This document shows, piece after piece, positions 8,542-16,781 of a DNA stretch of 38,916 nt. Made by a program: the position numbers and the translations under genes. The notes beneath the pieces are model-generated. The model was not told where the DNA came from. It worked only from the letters and a program-made list of their open reading frames with translations, and searched no databases. How positions within the stretch are numbered: the stretch's first letter is position 1; every line of letters starts with the position of its first letter. This DNA is from Bacteroidota bacterium (lineage in GTDB: Bacteria; Bacteroidota; Ignavibacteria; UBA10030): the NCBI GenBank assembly GCA_015661185.1, contig JACVXU010000004.1:1-38916 (forward strand), in the 5' to 3' direction.

Positions 8542-9492
8542 TTATTGGCGAGATGCGAGTTGCGTTTTTGTCTTCGGGTAATCAACGCCGTCAAAGAAAT
8601 AGTCAACGGGATTCTGCAACACCCCCTCGAACCGGACTTCATAGTGCAGGTGCGGACCTGTCACGATGCCTGTTCGGCCCGACCGGGCAATCATCGCCCC
8701 GCGTTTAACACGCTCTCCGGTCCCGACCAGCACCCTGTCGAGATGACCGTAGACCGTCGTGTATCCATACCCATGATCGATGGCGATCATAGTTCCAAGC
8801 CCGGCTTGTGTGCGACCGGCGGCCTCGATGACACCGTCGCCCGTCGCGTAGACCGGTGTGCCGACATCGTTTGAGATATCAAGCCCTTCGTGCGGCATCC
8901 ACTGATGGTAGACAGGATGATATCTCATCCCGAAACTGCTCATGGTGTAGAATCCTTCCATCGGCTTGATCGCGGGGAGGCAGGGATACATCTGCTTGTT
9001 CCCATCGTACTTCGAGACCGCTTCCGTGTAGCTTACCTGCTGTAGTTGCACTTCCTTTTCAGCTTTCGAGATCGAAAGCCGCAAGTCGTTCAACGCCCGG
9101 TTGATACCGCTGGGAATGCCCAGATCGATCCGTTCGTCTGTGCCGCCGAAACCGGCAGACCGTGTATCCTCATCGATCTTCGGCAGGTCCACAAGCAACC
9201 TCAGCTCATTCCCCTGATCACTTAACGCTGCGAGTCTATTCTGCAATCCCTGCAGCCTTCCGCCAAGACCGCGGAGCTGATCGCGAAGGACGGTATTTTC
9301 TGCGGCGAGAGCCTGGTTCTTCTGCAGACCCAAACCGAGGACATCATCGAAAACCTGATTCGTTTCAAACCCGACGACAAGCATCACCATCCCGCAGATC
9401 ATCGAGAGAACGATGGCCTTCGTCTTGAACCATCGGGCTTCAACGAAACTGAGAGACTTCGATGAAAAATAGTAGAGTTTGAATCTCCTCAT
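8542..9492 (-). CDS. M23-family peptidoglycan endopeptidase, membrane anchored
   Basis: This 316-residue protein has one N-terminal membrane helix (about 24-42), a coiled-coil region (about 55-100, leucine and glutamine rich) and a further helical stretch (about 128-160). A complete LytM/M23 domain covers about 185-300. The zinc and catalytic residues are present: H201 and D205 in HEGLD, H250 in VYGHLD, and H281/H283 in HLHYEV. Such proteins cut peptide cross-links in peptidoglycan or regulate amidases from the periplasm. With all ligands intact it is probably an active enzyme rather than an EnvC-like activator. A good promoter lies upstream at 9580-9608. Confidence 0.95.
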   Translation of the reverse strand: MRRFKLYYFSSKSLSFVEARWFKTKAIVLSMICGMVMLVVGFETNQVFDDVLGLGLQKNQALAAENTVLRDQLRGLGGRLQGLQNRLAALSDQGNELRLLVDLPKIDEDTRSAGFGGTDERIDLGIPSGINRALNDLRLSISKAEKEVQLQQVSYTEAVSKYDGNKQMYPCLPAIKPMEGFYTMSSFGMRYHPVYHQWMPHEGLDISNDVGTPVYATGDGVIEAAGRTQAGLGTMIAIDHGYGYTTVYGHLDRVLVGTGERVKRGAMIARSGRTGIVTGPHLHYEVRFEGVLQNPVDYFFDGVDYPKTKTQLASRQ

Positions 9493-9579
9493 AGTGTGCT
9501 CTGGACCTGTCCGTTACTGTATGATTGACGTGACGAGAGTATTTCGTGTTCCAGCCGTTAACCCTGAAAAAGCTGCCCG

Positions 9580-9608
9580 AAGTTAGAAAATATTCGGTGT
9601 TTTGTCAA
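9580..9608 (-). promoter_or_regulatory. Sigma70-type promoter for the M23 peptidase gene
   Basis: On the minus strand a perfect TTGACA (9603-9608) stands 17 bp from TAACTT (9580-9585). The predicted start near 9572 gives a leader of about 80 nt before the peptidase ATG at 9492. The -10 region reads TAACTTCG, which also partly fits the Bacteroidota TAnnTTTG element. Confidence 0.75.
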
Positions 9609-9623
9609 GCCAATTTGTCCCAA

Positions 9624-10631
9624 TTACTCGAAATCGTGCTCGAAGTAGTCGATAGCTCTCTTCCCCTTCGTTTTCTCTGCAATTGCTGCATCGAGCCGTT
9701 TTGCAAACTCCCGGGCAGCATCATATCCGTAGTGTTTTGACAGATAGTCGAGCGCTATCACTTCGACAATCACCGTAATGTTCTTTCCCGGGAAGATGGG
9801 AAGTTTTACATGCGGGAGATCGACTCCCAGAATTGAGATGTTTTCGTGGTCCAGCCCTGTTCGGGTGTATTCACGATCGTCCTTCCATTCCTGCAACTCA
9901 ACAATAATCTCCGCCCGCTTCTGAAAACGGATGGATCGGACGCCAAATATCGATCGGATATCGATCAGTCCGAGGCCCCGGATTTCCATGAAATGCTTCA
10001 CGACGTCCGTACCTGCTCCGATCAGGATCCCCTCTCCCTTCCGGGTAATCATGATCACATCATCCGCAACAAGCCGATGGCCACGCTCGACAAGGTCAAG
10101 GGCGATTTCGCTCTTACCGATACCCGACCGTCCCGCCAGGACGACGCCAATGCCATACACATCCATGAACGATCCGTGCAAGACCGTCTGCGGAGAAAAT
10201 TGGTCATCGAGAAAGTCGCTGACAAAGTACACGAGTTTGGTCGTCTCGAAAGGCGTTTGGAAGACGGAGACCCCGCGCCGCGTAGCAATCTCAATCAGTT
10301 CCTTGTCGATCTCGTTGTTGTCGCAGATAATTATACAGGGGATATCGAATTGGAAAATCGTTTCGAAAGCCTTGACACGCTCGGCAAGGCTCAGATGCCT
10401 GAGGTACCGGATTTCCGTGTTACCGAAGACCTGCACCCGATCGAAAGTAAAGAGCTCGACATATCCTGCAAGAGCGAGTCCAGGGCGGTGAATGCTCTTG
10501 TCCCGGATGATCTTTTGAAAACCCACCTCCCCGTTGATCGCAATCATCTTCACGCGGGCTTTGTTGCTTTCGAAGAAATATCCGACCGTGATGCTTTCGC
10601 GTCGGGTCTCTTTCAAATTCTCAAGTGCCAT
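9624..10631 (-). CDS. hprK: HPr kinase/phosphorylase
   Basis: The 335-residue protein phosphorylates and dephosphorylates Ser46 of HPr or an HPr-like protein. It has the HprK N-terminal domain (about 1-125) and the kinase domain with catalytic His (HGSFMDVYGIG, H152), P-loop GRSGIGKSE (167-175), the acidic pair in LVADD (about 188-192) and the signature MEIRGLGLIDI. The ATG at 10631, preceded by GGGAGG, is chosen over an upstream extension to 10673 that would overlap raiA. raiA ends 19 bp upstream. In Gram-negative bacteria HprK usually belongs to a regulatory PTS rather than sugar uptake; no other PTS gene is in view. Confidence 0.96.
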   Translation of the reverse strand: MALENLKETRRESITVGYFFESNKARVKMIAINGEVGFQKIIRDKSIHRPGLALAGYVELFTFDRVQVFGNTEIRYLRHLSLAERVKAFETIFQFDIPCIIICDNNEIDKELIEIATRRGVSVFQTPFETTKLVYFVSDFLDDQFSPQTVLHGSFMDVYGIGVVLAGRSGIGKSEIALDLVERGHRLVADDVIMITRKGEGILIGAGTDVVKHFMEIRGLGLIDIRSIFGVRSIRFQKRAEIIVELQEWKDDREYTRTGLDHENISILGVDLPHVKLPIFPGKNITVIVEVIALDYLSKHYGYDAAREFAKRLDAAIAEKTKGKRAIDYFEHDFE

Positions 10632-10650
10632 GAAAGGTTTCCCTCCCTTA

Positions 10651-10986
10651 TCATTCCGCTTTCGCCCGAACAATCCGGACTTGTTTGCGGTCCTTGGAGT
10701 GGAGTTTGTCTTTGTACTTCTTCAGCTGAACGAGCGTCTTCGCGACTGCTCCGTCAATCGACTTATGGAAGTCATCCGTCTCGGCTAGCGCCGTAATCTT
10801 GTTTCTGTAGACGGAAAGAATGACTTCAGCAATCTTGACACTGTTCTGTGCTTTCAGAAAACTCAGTTTGATCTCACACTTGATGATGCCGTCATAATAA
10901 CGTTCCAGCTTCTCAGCTGCCTCCTTTGCATAGTCAATCAACGTTTCGTGTGCCTTGAAGTGTCTGGACGTTACAGTCGTGTTCAT
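10651..10986 (-). CDS. raiA: Ribosome hibernation-promoting factor, HPF/RaiA (YfiA) family, short form
   Basis: The 111-residue protein begins MNTTVTSRHFKAHETLIDYA and keeps the beta-alpha-beta fold pattern of the family, with the second helix region DDFHKSIDGAVAKTLVQL. Length fits the short form without the C-terminal dimerisation domain. Members bind the decoding centre of the 30S subunit and silence ribosomes in starvation or stationary phase. The ribosome-binding site AAAGGAG sits just before the ATG. The gene lies between xer and hprK, an arrangement that recalls hpf next to PTS regulation genes in other Gram-negative bacteria. Confidence 0.94.
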   Translation of the reverse strand: MNTTVTSRHFKAHETLIDYAKEAAEKLERYYDGIIKCEIKLSFLKAQNSVKIAEVILSVYRNKITALAETDDFHKSIDGAVAKTLVQLKKYKDKLHSKDRKQVRIVRAKAE

Positions 10987-11037
10987 GTGAACTCCTTTCT
11001 TTACGCACGGTTGATTGCGCCCTCATTCCCCGCGGTT

Positions 11038-11961
11038 CTATGCTTTCGGATGAGACTGCCGGTACACCTTCTTCAATTGTTCGGTTGAGACATGCGTGTA
11101 CACCTGAGTTGTTGAAAGGCTTTCATGTCCCAGAAGTTCTTTGACCGCCCGCAAGTCTGCACCCCGGTTCAGCAAGTGAGTTGCAAACGTGTGACGCAGG
11201 ACGTGCGGGGATCGCTTCTCAATTTCTGAAACCAGGCCGATGGATTTCTTCACCATCCGGATGACCGCCTCTGGATAGAATCGCCTCCCCTTGCCCATGA
11301 CAAAGAGCGCCAATCCATGGTTGGACTGATCTCCCTTCCTGGAAATGCGCTTACGATCCTCAAGATACAGCTCCAAAGCGTGCAGCGCCCGACGCCCCAC
11401 AGGGATAATCCGCTGCTTCGATCCTTTCCCCGTCACTTTCACAACGCCCTGTGAAAAGTCGACGTCCCCCATGTTGAGGTTGATGAGTTCGCTCAACCTC
11501 ATGCCGGTGGAATAGAATAGCTCGAGAATCGCCCCTGTTCTTCTCCCCTCGGGAGACTTAATGTCAATGGAGTCGAAGAGGCGCTTTGTCGCTGATTCGT
11601 CCAGATACGCCGGGAGCCTTTTATCAAGCTTCGGCGAGACAATCGTGAGCGTTGGATTCGTGGTCGTGATCTTGTGGCGCTTGGCGTACCGGAAAAAAGA
11701 ACGCAGGGAGGCAATTTTCCTTGCAACACTCTTCTTGCTCAGATCTGCTGCAAGCAGACTGCCGAGATAGGAGCGCAAGAGAGGCTTTCGGACTTCATCA
11801 AACGAACGGATGCGGTTTGAATCAAGGTAGGCGACAAACTGATGCAGGTCAGCTTCGTACGAGCGAATCGTGTTGGGGGAATAATTTCGTTCGACCTCAA
11901 GATACTCTAGGAACCTGCGAACGTTGCTGTGCATGCCGGCGGAACCCTCAGGAAAGGTCAT
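11038..11961 (-). CDS. xerC: Tyrosine recombinase XerC/XerD family
   Basis: The 307-residue protein has a SAM-like N-terminal core-binding domain (about 12-95) and a C-terminal catalytic domain with all six expected residues: R155 (GMRLSEL), K179 (TGKGSKQR), H253 and R256 (HVLRHTF), H279 (LGHES) and nucleophile Y288 (YTHVS). Xer recombinases resolve chromosome dimers at dif. Whether it is XerC or XerD cannot be decided from one copy. It starts 17 bp after topA. Two starts are possible; the internal ATG at codon 10 has a better GAGG-type ribosome-binding site. Its place among housekeeping genes argues against a phage integrase. Confidence 0.94.
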   Translation of the reverse strand: MTFPEGSAGMHSNVRRFLEYLEVERNYSPNTIRSYEADLHQFVAYLDSNRIRSFDEVRKPLLRSYLGSLLAADLSKKSVARKIASLRSFFRYAKRHKITTTNPTLTIVSPKLDKRLPAYLDESATKRLFDSIDIKSPEGRRTGAILELFYSTGMRLSELINLNMGDVDFSQGVVKVTGKGSKQRIIPVGRRALHALELYLEDRKRISRKGDQSNHGLALFVMGKGRRFYPEAVIRMVKKSIGLVSEIEKRSPHVLRHTFATHLLNRGADLRAVKELLGHESLSTTQVYTHVSTEQLKKVYRQSHPKA

Positions 11962-11978
11962 TTCGATCGATGGACGGA

Positions 11979-14237
11979 CTAGGCGACAACGGCCATTTGT
12001 TCCCTCTCAAATTCCTCTCCGCACTCAGGACATTTGAGATACTCTCCTTTCGTCTGGGTATACTTCTGCACCAGATAGGTCGAGCCGCAGTTCGAACAGG
12101 GCAGATTGACGGGCTTGTCCCACGATGCGAAGTCGCACTCTGGATACCTGTTGCAGCCATAGAACGTGCGTTTCCCTTTTTTCGTCTTACGCTCCGTGAG
12201 GTCCCCCTGCTTGCACTTCGGACACGGGATCCCCATCGAGATCGGTTTTGTATTTTTGCACGCCGGGTAGGTTGAACAGCCCAAAAAAGTTCCAAACCGA
12301 CCTGATTTCACAACCATGTCGCCGCCGCACAGCTCGCACTTCATGCCGGCCAAGTGTTGATGTTTCTCCGCATCCTCGGCGAGCGGCTTCGTGTTCTTGC
12401 ACTCGGGGTAACCCGAACAAGCCATGAAGCGGCCGTTCCGGCCCCATTTGATAATCATCTTCCGGTCGCATACTTCACACGGCACCTCTGTCACTTCCTG
12501 AAGAGACTTTTTTATTTTCTGGGCATTCTTCTCGACTTTTTCGAGTGCCCGAATGAAAGGATCGTAGAAATCCTTCATCACCTTCACATAGAGCTGCTTT
12601 CCGGAGGCAATGGTGTCGAGTTCCTCCTCCATCTGCGCTGTGAACTTCACATTGAAGATATCGGGGAAGTACTGGACCAGGAGCTTGTTCACCTGCATCC
12701 CCAGCTCAGTTGCGAAAAGCTTCCGCTCAGTGTGCTCGACGTATTTTCTGTCGATAACGGTACTAACGATGAACGCGTAGGTGCTCGGGCGACCGATGCC
12801 CAACGACTCGAGCTCCTTGACGAGACTGCTCTCGGTGTACCGCGGGGGCGGTTTTGTGAAGTGCTGACGGGGAATCATATTCCGCAGCATCGCCGCCTGG
12901 CCTTTCGCAAGGTTCTCAGGGAGCTTGGAAATAGGGTCGACATCATCCTTCTCTCCCCCGTTCTCCTCGGCAACGTCATCGTAGACCTGCAGAAAACCGC
13001 GGAAGAGGGGGCGCTGGTCGGTTGCACGGAACAGGTATTCCCCGCCGACAACATCAACCGACAATTGCTCGAACTCAGCCGGAGACATCTGGCATGCGAT
13101 AAACCGGTTCCAGATGAGCTCATACAGGAGGTAGAGATCCTTATCGAGATGCTTCTTCATCTCTTTGGGCGTGTGTTTCACCGAAGTGGGACGGATCGCC
13201 TCGTGAGCGTCCTGTGAAGCCTTGCCTTTTTTGAACAGTCGAGGCTCTTTCGGCACGTACTCTTTGCCATAGTTGTCAAAAATATACTCGCGAACCTGCG
13301 CCACGGCGTCTCCGCTCAGCCTTGTTGAGTCCGTGCGCATATAGGTGATAAGACCGGTTGGGCCTTCCTCGCCTACGACAACACCCTCATAGAGCTTTTG
13401 AGCGAGCATCATCGTCCGCTTTGCAGAGAATCGAAGGCGGCGCGCCGCCTCCTGTTGCAGAGTGCTCGTAATGAATGGAGCCGGGGCGTTTCGCTTAACC
13501 GGTTTCCGTTCGACGCTTTTGATTTCGAACTTCTGTTTCTGGATATCATCAAGATACCCGCGCATCGTTGTTTCATCCGGGATGCGGGGCTCGGTACCAG
13601 TCACCTTCATGAGCTTGGCCAGGAAGGGCTCGCTCTGGGACGTTTGAAATTCGCCGGTGATGGACCAGTACTCCTCGGGGAGAAAAGCCTTGACCGCTTG
13701 TTCCCGCTCGCAGATGAGGCGTAGCGCAACCGACTGAACGCGTCCGGCAGAGAGTCCGTAATAGACTGTCTTCCAGACAAACGGACTTACTTTGTACCCT
13801 ACAATTCGGTCCATGGCGCGGCGGGCCTGCTGTGACAGCACGAGATGCTTATCCACCTTTTTCGGGTGGCGCATCCCTTCTTTGACACCCTCCGCGGTAA
13901 TCTCGTGGAACATCACACGCTTGATGTTCTTATTGACTCCTCGAATTTCGTCCGCCAGGTGAGCGGCGATCGCCTCCCCTTCACGGTCAGGGTCAGTCGC
14001 CAGGAAGATCGCTTTTGCCTTCGCAGCGCGATCGCGCAATTTCTCAATGACTGCGTCCTTCCCCTGGATGTTCTCGTAGACGACGGCAAATTCATTTTCG
14101 ACATCGACGCCAAGCTTGCTCTTTGGCAGGTTCTTGATATGACCTACGGAAGCCTCGACAATGAAATCCTTGCCGAGATATTTATTGATCGTCTTCGCTT
14201 TCGAAGGGGATTCAACTATGATGAGAGATTTTTCCAT
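11979..14237 (-). CDS. topA: DNA topoisomerase I
   Basis: The 752-residue type IA topoisomerase relaxes negative supercoils. The TOPRIM domain opens with MEKSLIIVESPSKAKTI and includes TDPDREGEA (about 81-89, Mg binding). The active tyrosine is Y299 in YMRTDSTRLS. The C-terminus holds four Cys4 zinc ribbons starting at CEVC, CELC, CPKC and CSNC (about 585-745). The ATG at 14237 gives the normal N-terminus and has an AGGA ribosome-binding site; the frame is open 30 bp further upstream, into the smg gene. smg lies 10 bp upstream and the Xer recombinase 17 bp downstream, so they are probably cotranscribed. Confidence 0.98.
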   Translation of the reverse strand: MEKSLIIVESPSKAKTINKYLGKDFIVEASVGHIKNLPKSKLGVDVENEFAVVYENIQGKDAVIEKLRDRAAKAKAIFLATDPDREGEAIAAHLADEIRGVNKNIKRVMFHEITAEGVKEGMRHPKKVDKHLVLSQQARRAMDRIVGYKVSPFVWKTVYYGLSAGRVQSVALRLICEREQAVKAFLPEEYWSITGEFQTSQSEPFLAKLMKVTGTEPRIPDETTMRGYLDDIQKQKFEIKSVERKPVKRNAPAPFITSTLQQEAARRLRFSAKRTMMLAQKLYEGVVVGEEGPTGLITYMRTDSTRLSGDAVAQVREYIFDNYGKEYVPKEPRLFKKGKASQDAHEAIRPTSVKHTPKEMKKHLDKDLYLLYELIWNRFIACQMSPAEFEQLSVDVVGGEYLFRATDQRPLFRGFLQVYDDVAEENGGEKDDVDPISKLPENLAKGQAAMLRNMIPRQHFTKPPPRYTESSLVKELESLGIGRPSTYAFIVSTVIDRKYVEHTERKLFATELGMQVNKLLVQYFPDIFNVKFTAQMEEELDTIASGKQLYVKVMKDFYDPFIRALEKVEKNAQKIKKSLQEVTEVPCEVCDRKMIIKWGRNGRFMACSGYPECKNTKPLAEDAEKHQHLAGMKCELCGGDMVVKSGRFGTFLGCSTYPACKNTKPISMGIPCPKCKQGDLTERKTKKGKRTFYGCNRYPECDFASWDKPVNLPCSNCGSTYLVQKYTQTKGEYLKCPECGEEFEREQMAVVA

Positions 14238-14247
14238 TCTTCCTGCA

Positions 14248-14703
14248 CTAATGAATCGTATCGTCACTATTCAGCGAAATCCGGCCGCTCATGCCGGACT
14301 GACTATCACCATCGAGCAGCATTCCCGCAACAAAGCTCTTCATCTCGGGAACGCCGGCACTCGAGAAACCTGCGCCCATGATCCGCTCAATAATGGTTTC
14401 GATGTCCGCATTGGATAAAAGACCAAGTTGCCTGCACTGCAGAAGATATCCGTAGCCTTCCGGTGTTATGACCATTTTCTCTGCCTCGTGGAGGACCCGA
14501 TGAGAGAACCGGGTGTCCTGGTCCTTGGCTACAAGTTCCTGACCAAGGGGCATCCGTTCAAAGAGCCACGAGAAGGCCGTGGAGATTTCTGATTGCGTAT
14601 AGCCGTTCTCCGTCAGAAGTGAGACATCCACGTCGTTCAACTGCTTGTTCGATTTCAGCTCGCTGACCAGAAAGAGGATTATTTCCACAATCCGTTCCTG
14701 CAT
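14248..14703 (-). CDS. smg: Smg / DUF494 family protein
   Basis: This 151-residue protein starts MQERIVEIILFLVSELKSN. It has the helix-rich DUF494 pattern, including GYTQSEISTAFSWLFER and the C-terminal EKMVITPEGYGYLLQCRQLGLLS block. The family's biochemical role is not settled. In many bacteria smg sits beside dprA and topA. Here topA follows 10 bp downstream and ybeY ends 4 bp upstream, which supports the assignment. Confidence 0.88.
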   Translation of the reverse strand: MQERIVEIILFLVSELKSNKQLNDVDVSLLTENGYTQSEISTAFSWLFERMPLGQELVAKDQDTRFSHRVLHEAEKMVITPEGYGYLLQCRQLGLLSNADIETIIERIMGAGFSSAGVPEMKSFVAGMLLDGDSQSGMSGRISLNSDDTIH

Positions 14704-14707
14704 TTCG

Positions 14708-15139
14708 CTACTCCCTATCGGATGTCGACAAACGGTCCAGGAGGAGATCTTCCCGCCGTGTCATCTGTGCTTTCTTTCGTGCGCTTGAGTCCGCATAGCC
14801 CAGCAGGTGAAGCGTTCCGTGGATTATCAGCCTTCGAGTTTCTTCCAAGAACGGTACAGCGTATTCTCGTGCCTGACTTTTTGCGCGATCGAGATTCACA
14901 TACATCTCTCCTTCAAGAGATGTCCTCTTCCTCTCGCCGAGAGGAAATGCGATGACATCAGTGACGTAATCGTGTTGGAGAAAGCGACGGTTGATGCGCC
15001 GGATGAACCGGCTCCCCACAAAAACAACCGACACCTGGAACGATCGCACGGACTCGTGTTCTAGAACAGTCTGAATAGCCCGGAAAGTTTCCCGCTTCGG
15101 AAATCGAAAAGATGGATGATTATTCGTGACGACAATCAT
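14708..15139 (-). CDS. ybeY: Endoribonuclease YbeY / rRNA maturation factor
   Basis: The 143-residue protein contains the family core TDVIAFPLG (from T60) and the metal-binding segment HGTLHLLGYAD (H107, H111). The third metal ligand, usually His in HGxLHLxGYDH, is Asp at 117. I recall that YbeY proteins of Bacteroidota often also have Asp here, so this need not mean loss of function. YbeY takes part in 16S rRNA 3' processing and ribosome quality control. Its ATG overlaps the stop of the upstream gene as ATGA, and smg follows 4 bp later, so it lies inside an operon. Confidence 0.93.
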   Translation of the reverse strand: MIVVTNNHPSFRFPKRETFRAIQTVLEHESVRSFQVSVVFVGSRFIRRINRRFLQHDYVTDVIAFPLGERKRTSLEGEMYVNLDRAKSQAREYAVPFLEETRRLIIHGTLHLLGYADSSARKKAQMTRREDLLLDRLSTSDRE

Positions 15140-15651
15140 CCAGTCTTGTTTTTTTGTTTCCGTTTCGTTTTCTCCTGACTTTTCCGACTCTCCTTCGCCT
15201 CTGAGCCCGAGGATGCAGACTGAGGAAGGATGTTTTCAGTTAATGATAATGCGATGCCGGAGAGCATCACTTCCGGACCTAATGTTGTGAAGTCCCCCGA
15301 GAGGATTCCTCGATCCACGTTGGCATAGAGCGAGCATCCTCCTTCGCGCTCCACCGTGAGGCCCGAGAGCTTCCCGTCGGATTCCGCCACGAAGGTAATC
15401 TCACCCAGGAGTTTGCTGACGACATACCCGGTGCAGAAATGCAGCTGGAGATGCGCCGTCGGCGTATAGACTGATACGAGGTTTCCCTTGCGTTGTCCAA
15501 TATTGATTGACGGGTAGATCTCGAGTGCTAATTTCCGATTGAGGCTCTTGTTCTCGAGCTCAAATCGAACGTTACTGCCTCTGTGTTTGACCGCTACACC
15601 AAGGATCTGCGCGATCTTCTTGATGTCCGATTCCTTGAATTCAAATTCCAT
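15136..15651 (-). CDS. Uncharacterised protein with basic tail, coupled to ybeY
   Basis: I do not recognise this 171-residue family. Residues 1-135 look like a compact mixed alpha/beta domain (MEFEFKESDIKKIAQILGV at the start, later LEIYPSINIGQRKGNLVSVY and LLGEITFVAESDGKLSG). The last 25 residues are Lys/Ser/Gln-rich and probably disordered, as in nucleic-acid-binding tails. There is no signal peptide or membrane segment. The ATG at 15651 is preceded by AGGA at about 9 nt; a longer frame to 15720 would run through a terminator hairpin and is not favoured. The stop overlaps the ybeY start (ATGA), so it is probably cotranslated with ybeY and may act in RNA or ribosome biology. That role is only inferred. 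Confidence 0.7.
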   Translation of the reverse strand: MEFEFKESDIKKIAQILGVAVKHRGSNVRFELENKSLNRKLALEIYPSINIGQRKGNLVSVYTPTAHLQLHFCTGYVVSKLLGEITFVAESDGKLSGLTVEREGGCSLYANVDRGILSGDFTTLGPEVMLSGIALSLTENILPQSASSGSEAKESRKSQEKTKRKQKNKTG

Positions 15652-15683
15652 CAGTGAGCGTCCTGGCATTTCGATCAGAGAAA

Positions 15684-15739
15684 TAAAAACCCCGGCAAGT
15701 CTCTCCAGCTGCACCAACACATGCTGAGACGCGGGGCTT
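15684..15739 (-). terminator. Probable terminator after the beta-lactamase-fold hydrolase gene
   Basis: On the minus strand AAGCCCCG (15732-15739) pairs with CGGGGTTT (one G-T pair). Inner pairings GTCTC/GAGAC and CAGC/GCTG extend the long stem, and the T-rich TTTTTATTT follows. It lies about 125 bp past the stop at 15864 and 33 bp before the start of the next gene. Confidence 0.65.
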
Positions 15740-15863
15740 CGACATAAATAAGATCGCTTGTTGTCTTCAAATCAGGTTCTTGCACATGAAACCGGGGATA
15801 TCACGAACTGCCTACCCTCTGATTCTCGCCCTGAATATAACCAAGGCACGACTGATTGTCAAG

Positions 15864-16763
15864 TTAGATGGTAATAACCATGCCCTCTGCTGCGGCCTCG
15901 CATTCAAATTTGTATCCACGCGTTTTCACTTCCTTCTTACTCTTGCGCAGAATATCATCCACTTTCTCGTCGCTGTGAGTCGGTTCATGATGGAACAGGC
16001 ACAGTTGCTTCACGTCCGCTTCCGCTGCAACCCTTAATGCAAAGAGGTAGTGTGAATGTCCCCAGCCAACCCTGTCGATGTATTCCTCGGGCGTGTAGGT
16101 AGCGTCATGCACCAACAAATCCGCCCCGCGGCAGAAGTCGAACACCCGTTGATTGGGATCTCCAACCTGGGATTCGTACTTATCTTTGACGACGGCTTCA
16201 AAGTTGGAGAGATTCCCCGCCACCCTGCGGTCGTATGGCTCGTTGTCACTAATGTAGACCAACGTCTTCCCTTTGTACTGGAGCCTGTACCCGACTGTAA
16301 AACCCGGGTGATTGACGTACATCGTCTTCACGCTGCATCCGCGCAGCTTCAATTCCCCTTCTTCACGGATCGGCTGGAAATGGATCTTTGCCTTCAGCGC
16401 GTGCAACTGAACGGGGAAATAGATCCGATCCATTTGCTCTGAAATGATCTCACTGAGGGATTTCTCGGGACGCTCTGTCCCGATGATGGTGAGCTCGTTA
16501 CCCGAAATGAATGCCGGCTTGAAGAAAGGAAAACCCTGGATGTGATCCCAGTGCGGATGTGTGATGAGAAGATGAGCATTGAGCGATGCTCCGTTGTTCA
16601 TCAGGTCATCGCCGAAATTCCGTATACCCGAACCGGCATCCAAGATGATGAGTTCGTCGTCGTCGAGCCGGAGCTCCAGGCATGGAGTATTTCCCCCGTA
16701 ACGAACGGTATGCCTACCCGGTGTCGGAATGGAGCCTCGAACTCCCCAGAACTTGAGCTTCAT
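15864..16763 (-). CDS. Metallo-beta-lactamase-fold hydrolase (PhnP/phosphodiesterase-like)
   Basis: The 299-residue protein starts MKLKFWGVRGSIPTPG and continues with YGGNT, a start typical of a group of predicted phosphodiesterases in the beta-lactamase fold. The metal motif is THPHWDHIQG (about residues 68-77). Further likely ligands are the His in YVNHPGF, the Asp in LVYISDNEP, and the late HSHYLFAL and FHHEPTHSD segments. A two-metal hydrolase on a phosphodiester or similar substrate is likely; the substrate cannot be read from sequence. It follows the carbonic anhydrase-like gene by 18 bp, with AGAGG before its ATG. Confidence 0.88.
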   Translation of the reverse strand: MKLKFWGVRGSIPTPGRHTVRYGGNTPCLELRLDDDELIILDAGSGIRNFGDDLMNNGASLNAHLLITHPHWDHIQGFPFFKPAFISGNELTIIGTERPEKSLSEIISEQMDRIYFPVQLHALKAKIHFQPIREEGELKLRGCSVKTMYVNHPGFTVGYRLQYKGKTLVYISDNEPYDRRVAGNLSNFEAVVKDKYESQVGDPNQRVFDFCRGADLLVHDATYTPEEYIDRVGWGHSHYLFALRVAAEADVKQLCLFHHEPTHSDEKVDDILRKSKKEVKTRGYKFECEAAAEGMVITI

Positions 16764-16781
16764 GACAATTCCCTCTGGCTG

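Noticed and set aside
9846-10796. 316-residue plus-strand open frame opposite hprK and raiA
   Set aside because: It covers two well-supported minus-strand genes and has no recognisable motif or ribosome-binding site.
11038-11961. Tyrosine recombinase as sign of an integrated element
   Set aside because: It sits in a tight housekeeping operon with topA and raiA, and no attachment repeats, tRNA or phage genes are near, so a chromosomal Xer protein is the better reading.
12354-13217. 287-residue plus-strand open frame opposite topA
   Set aside because: It is antisense to the topoisomerase core; composition mirrors that gene.
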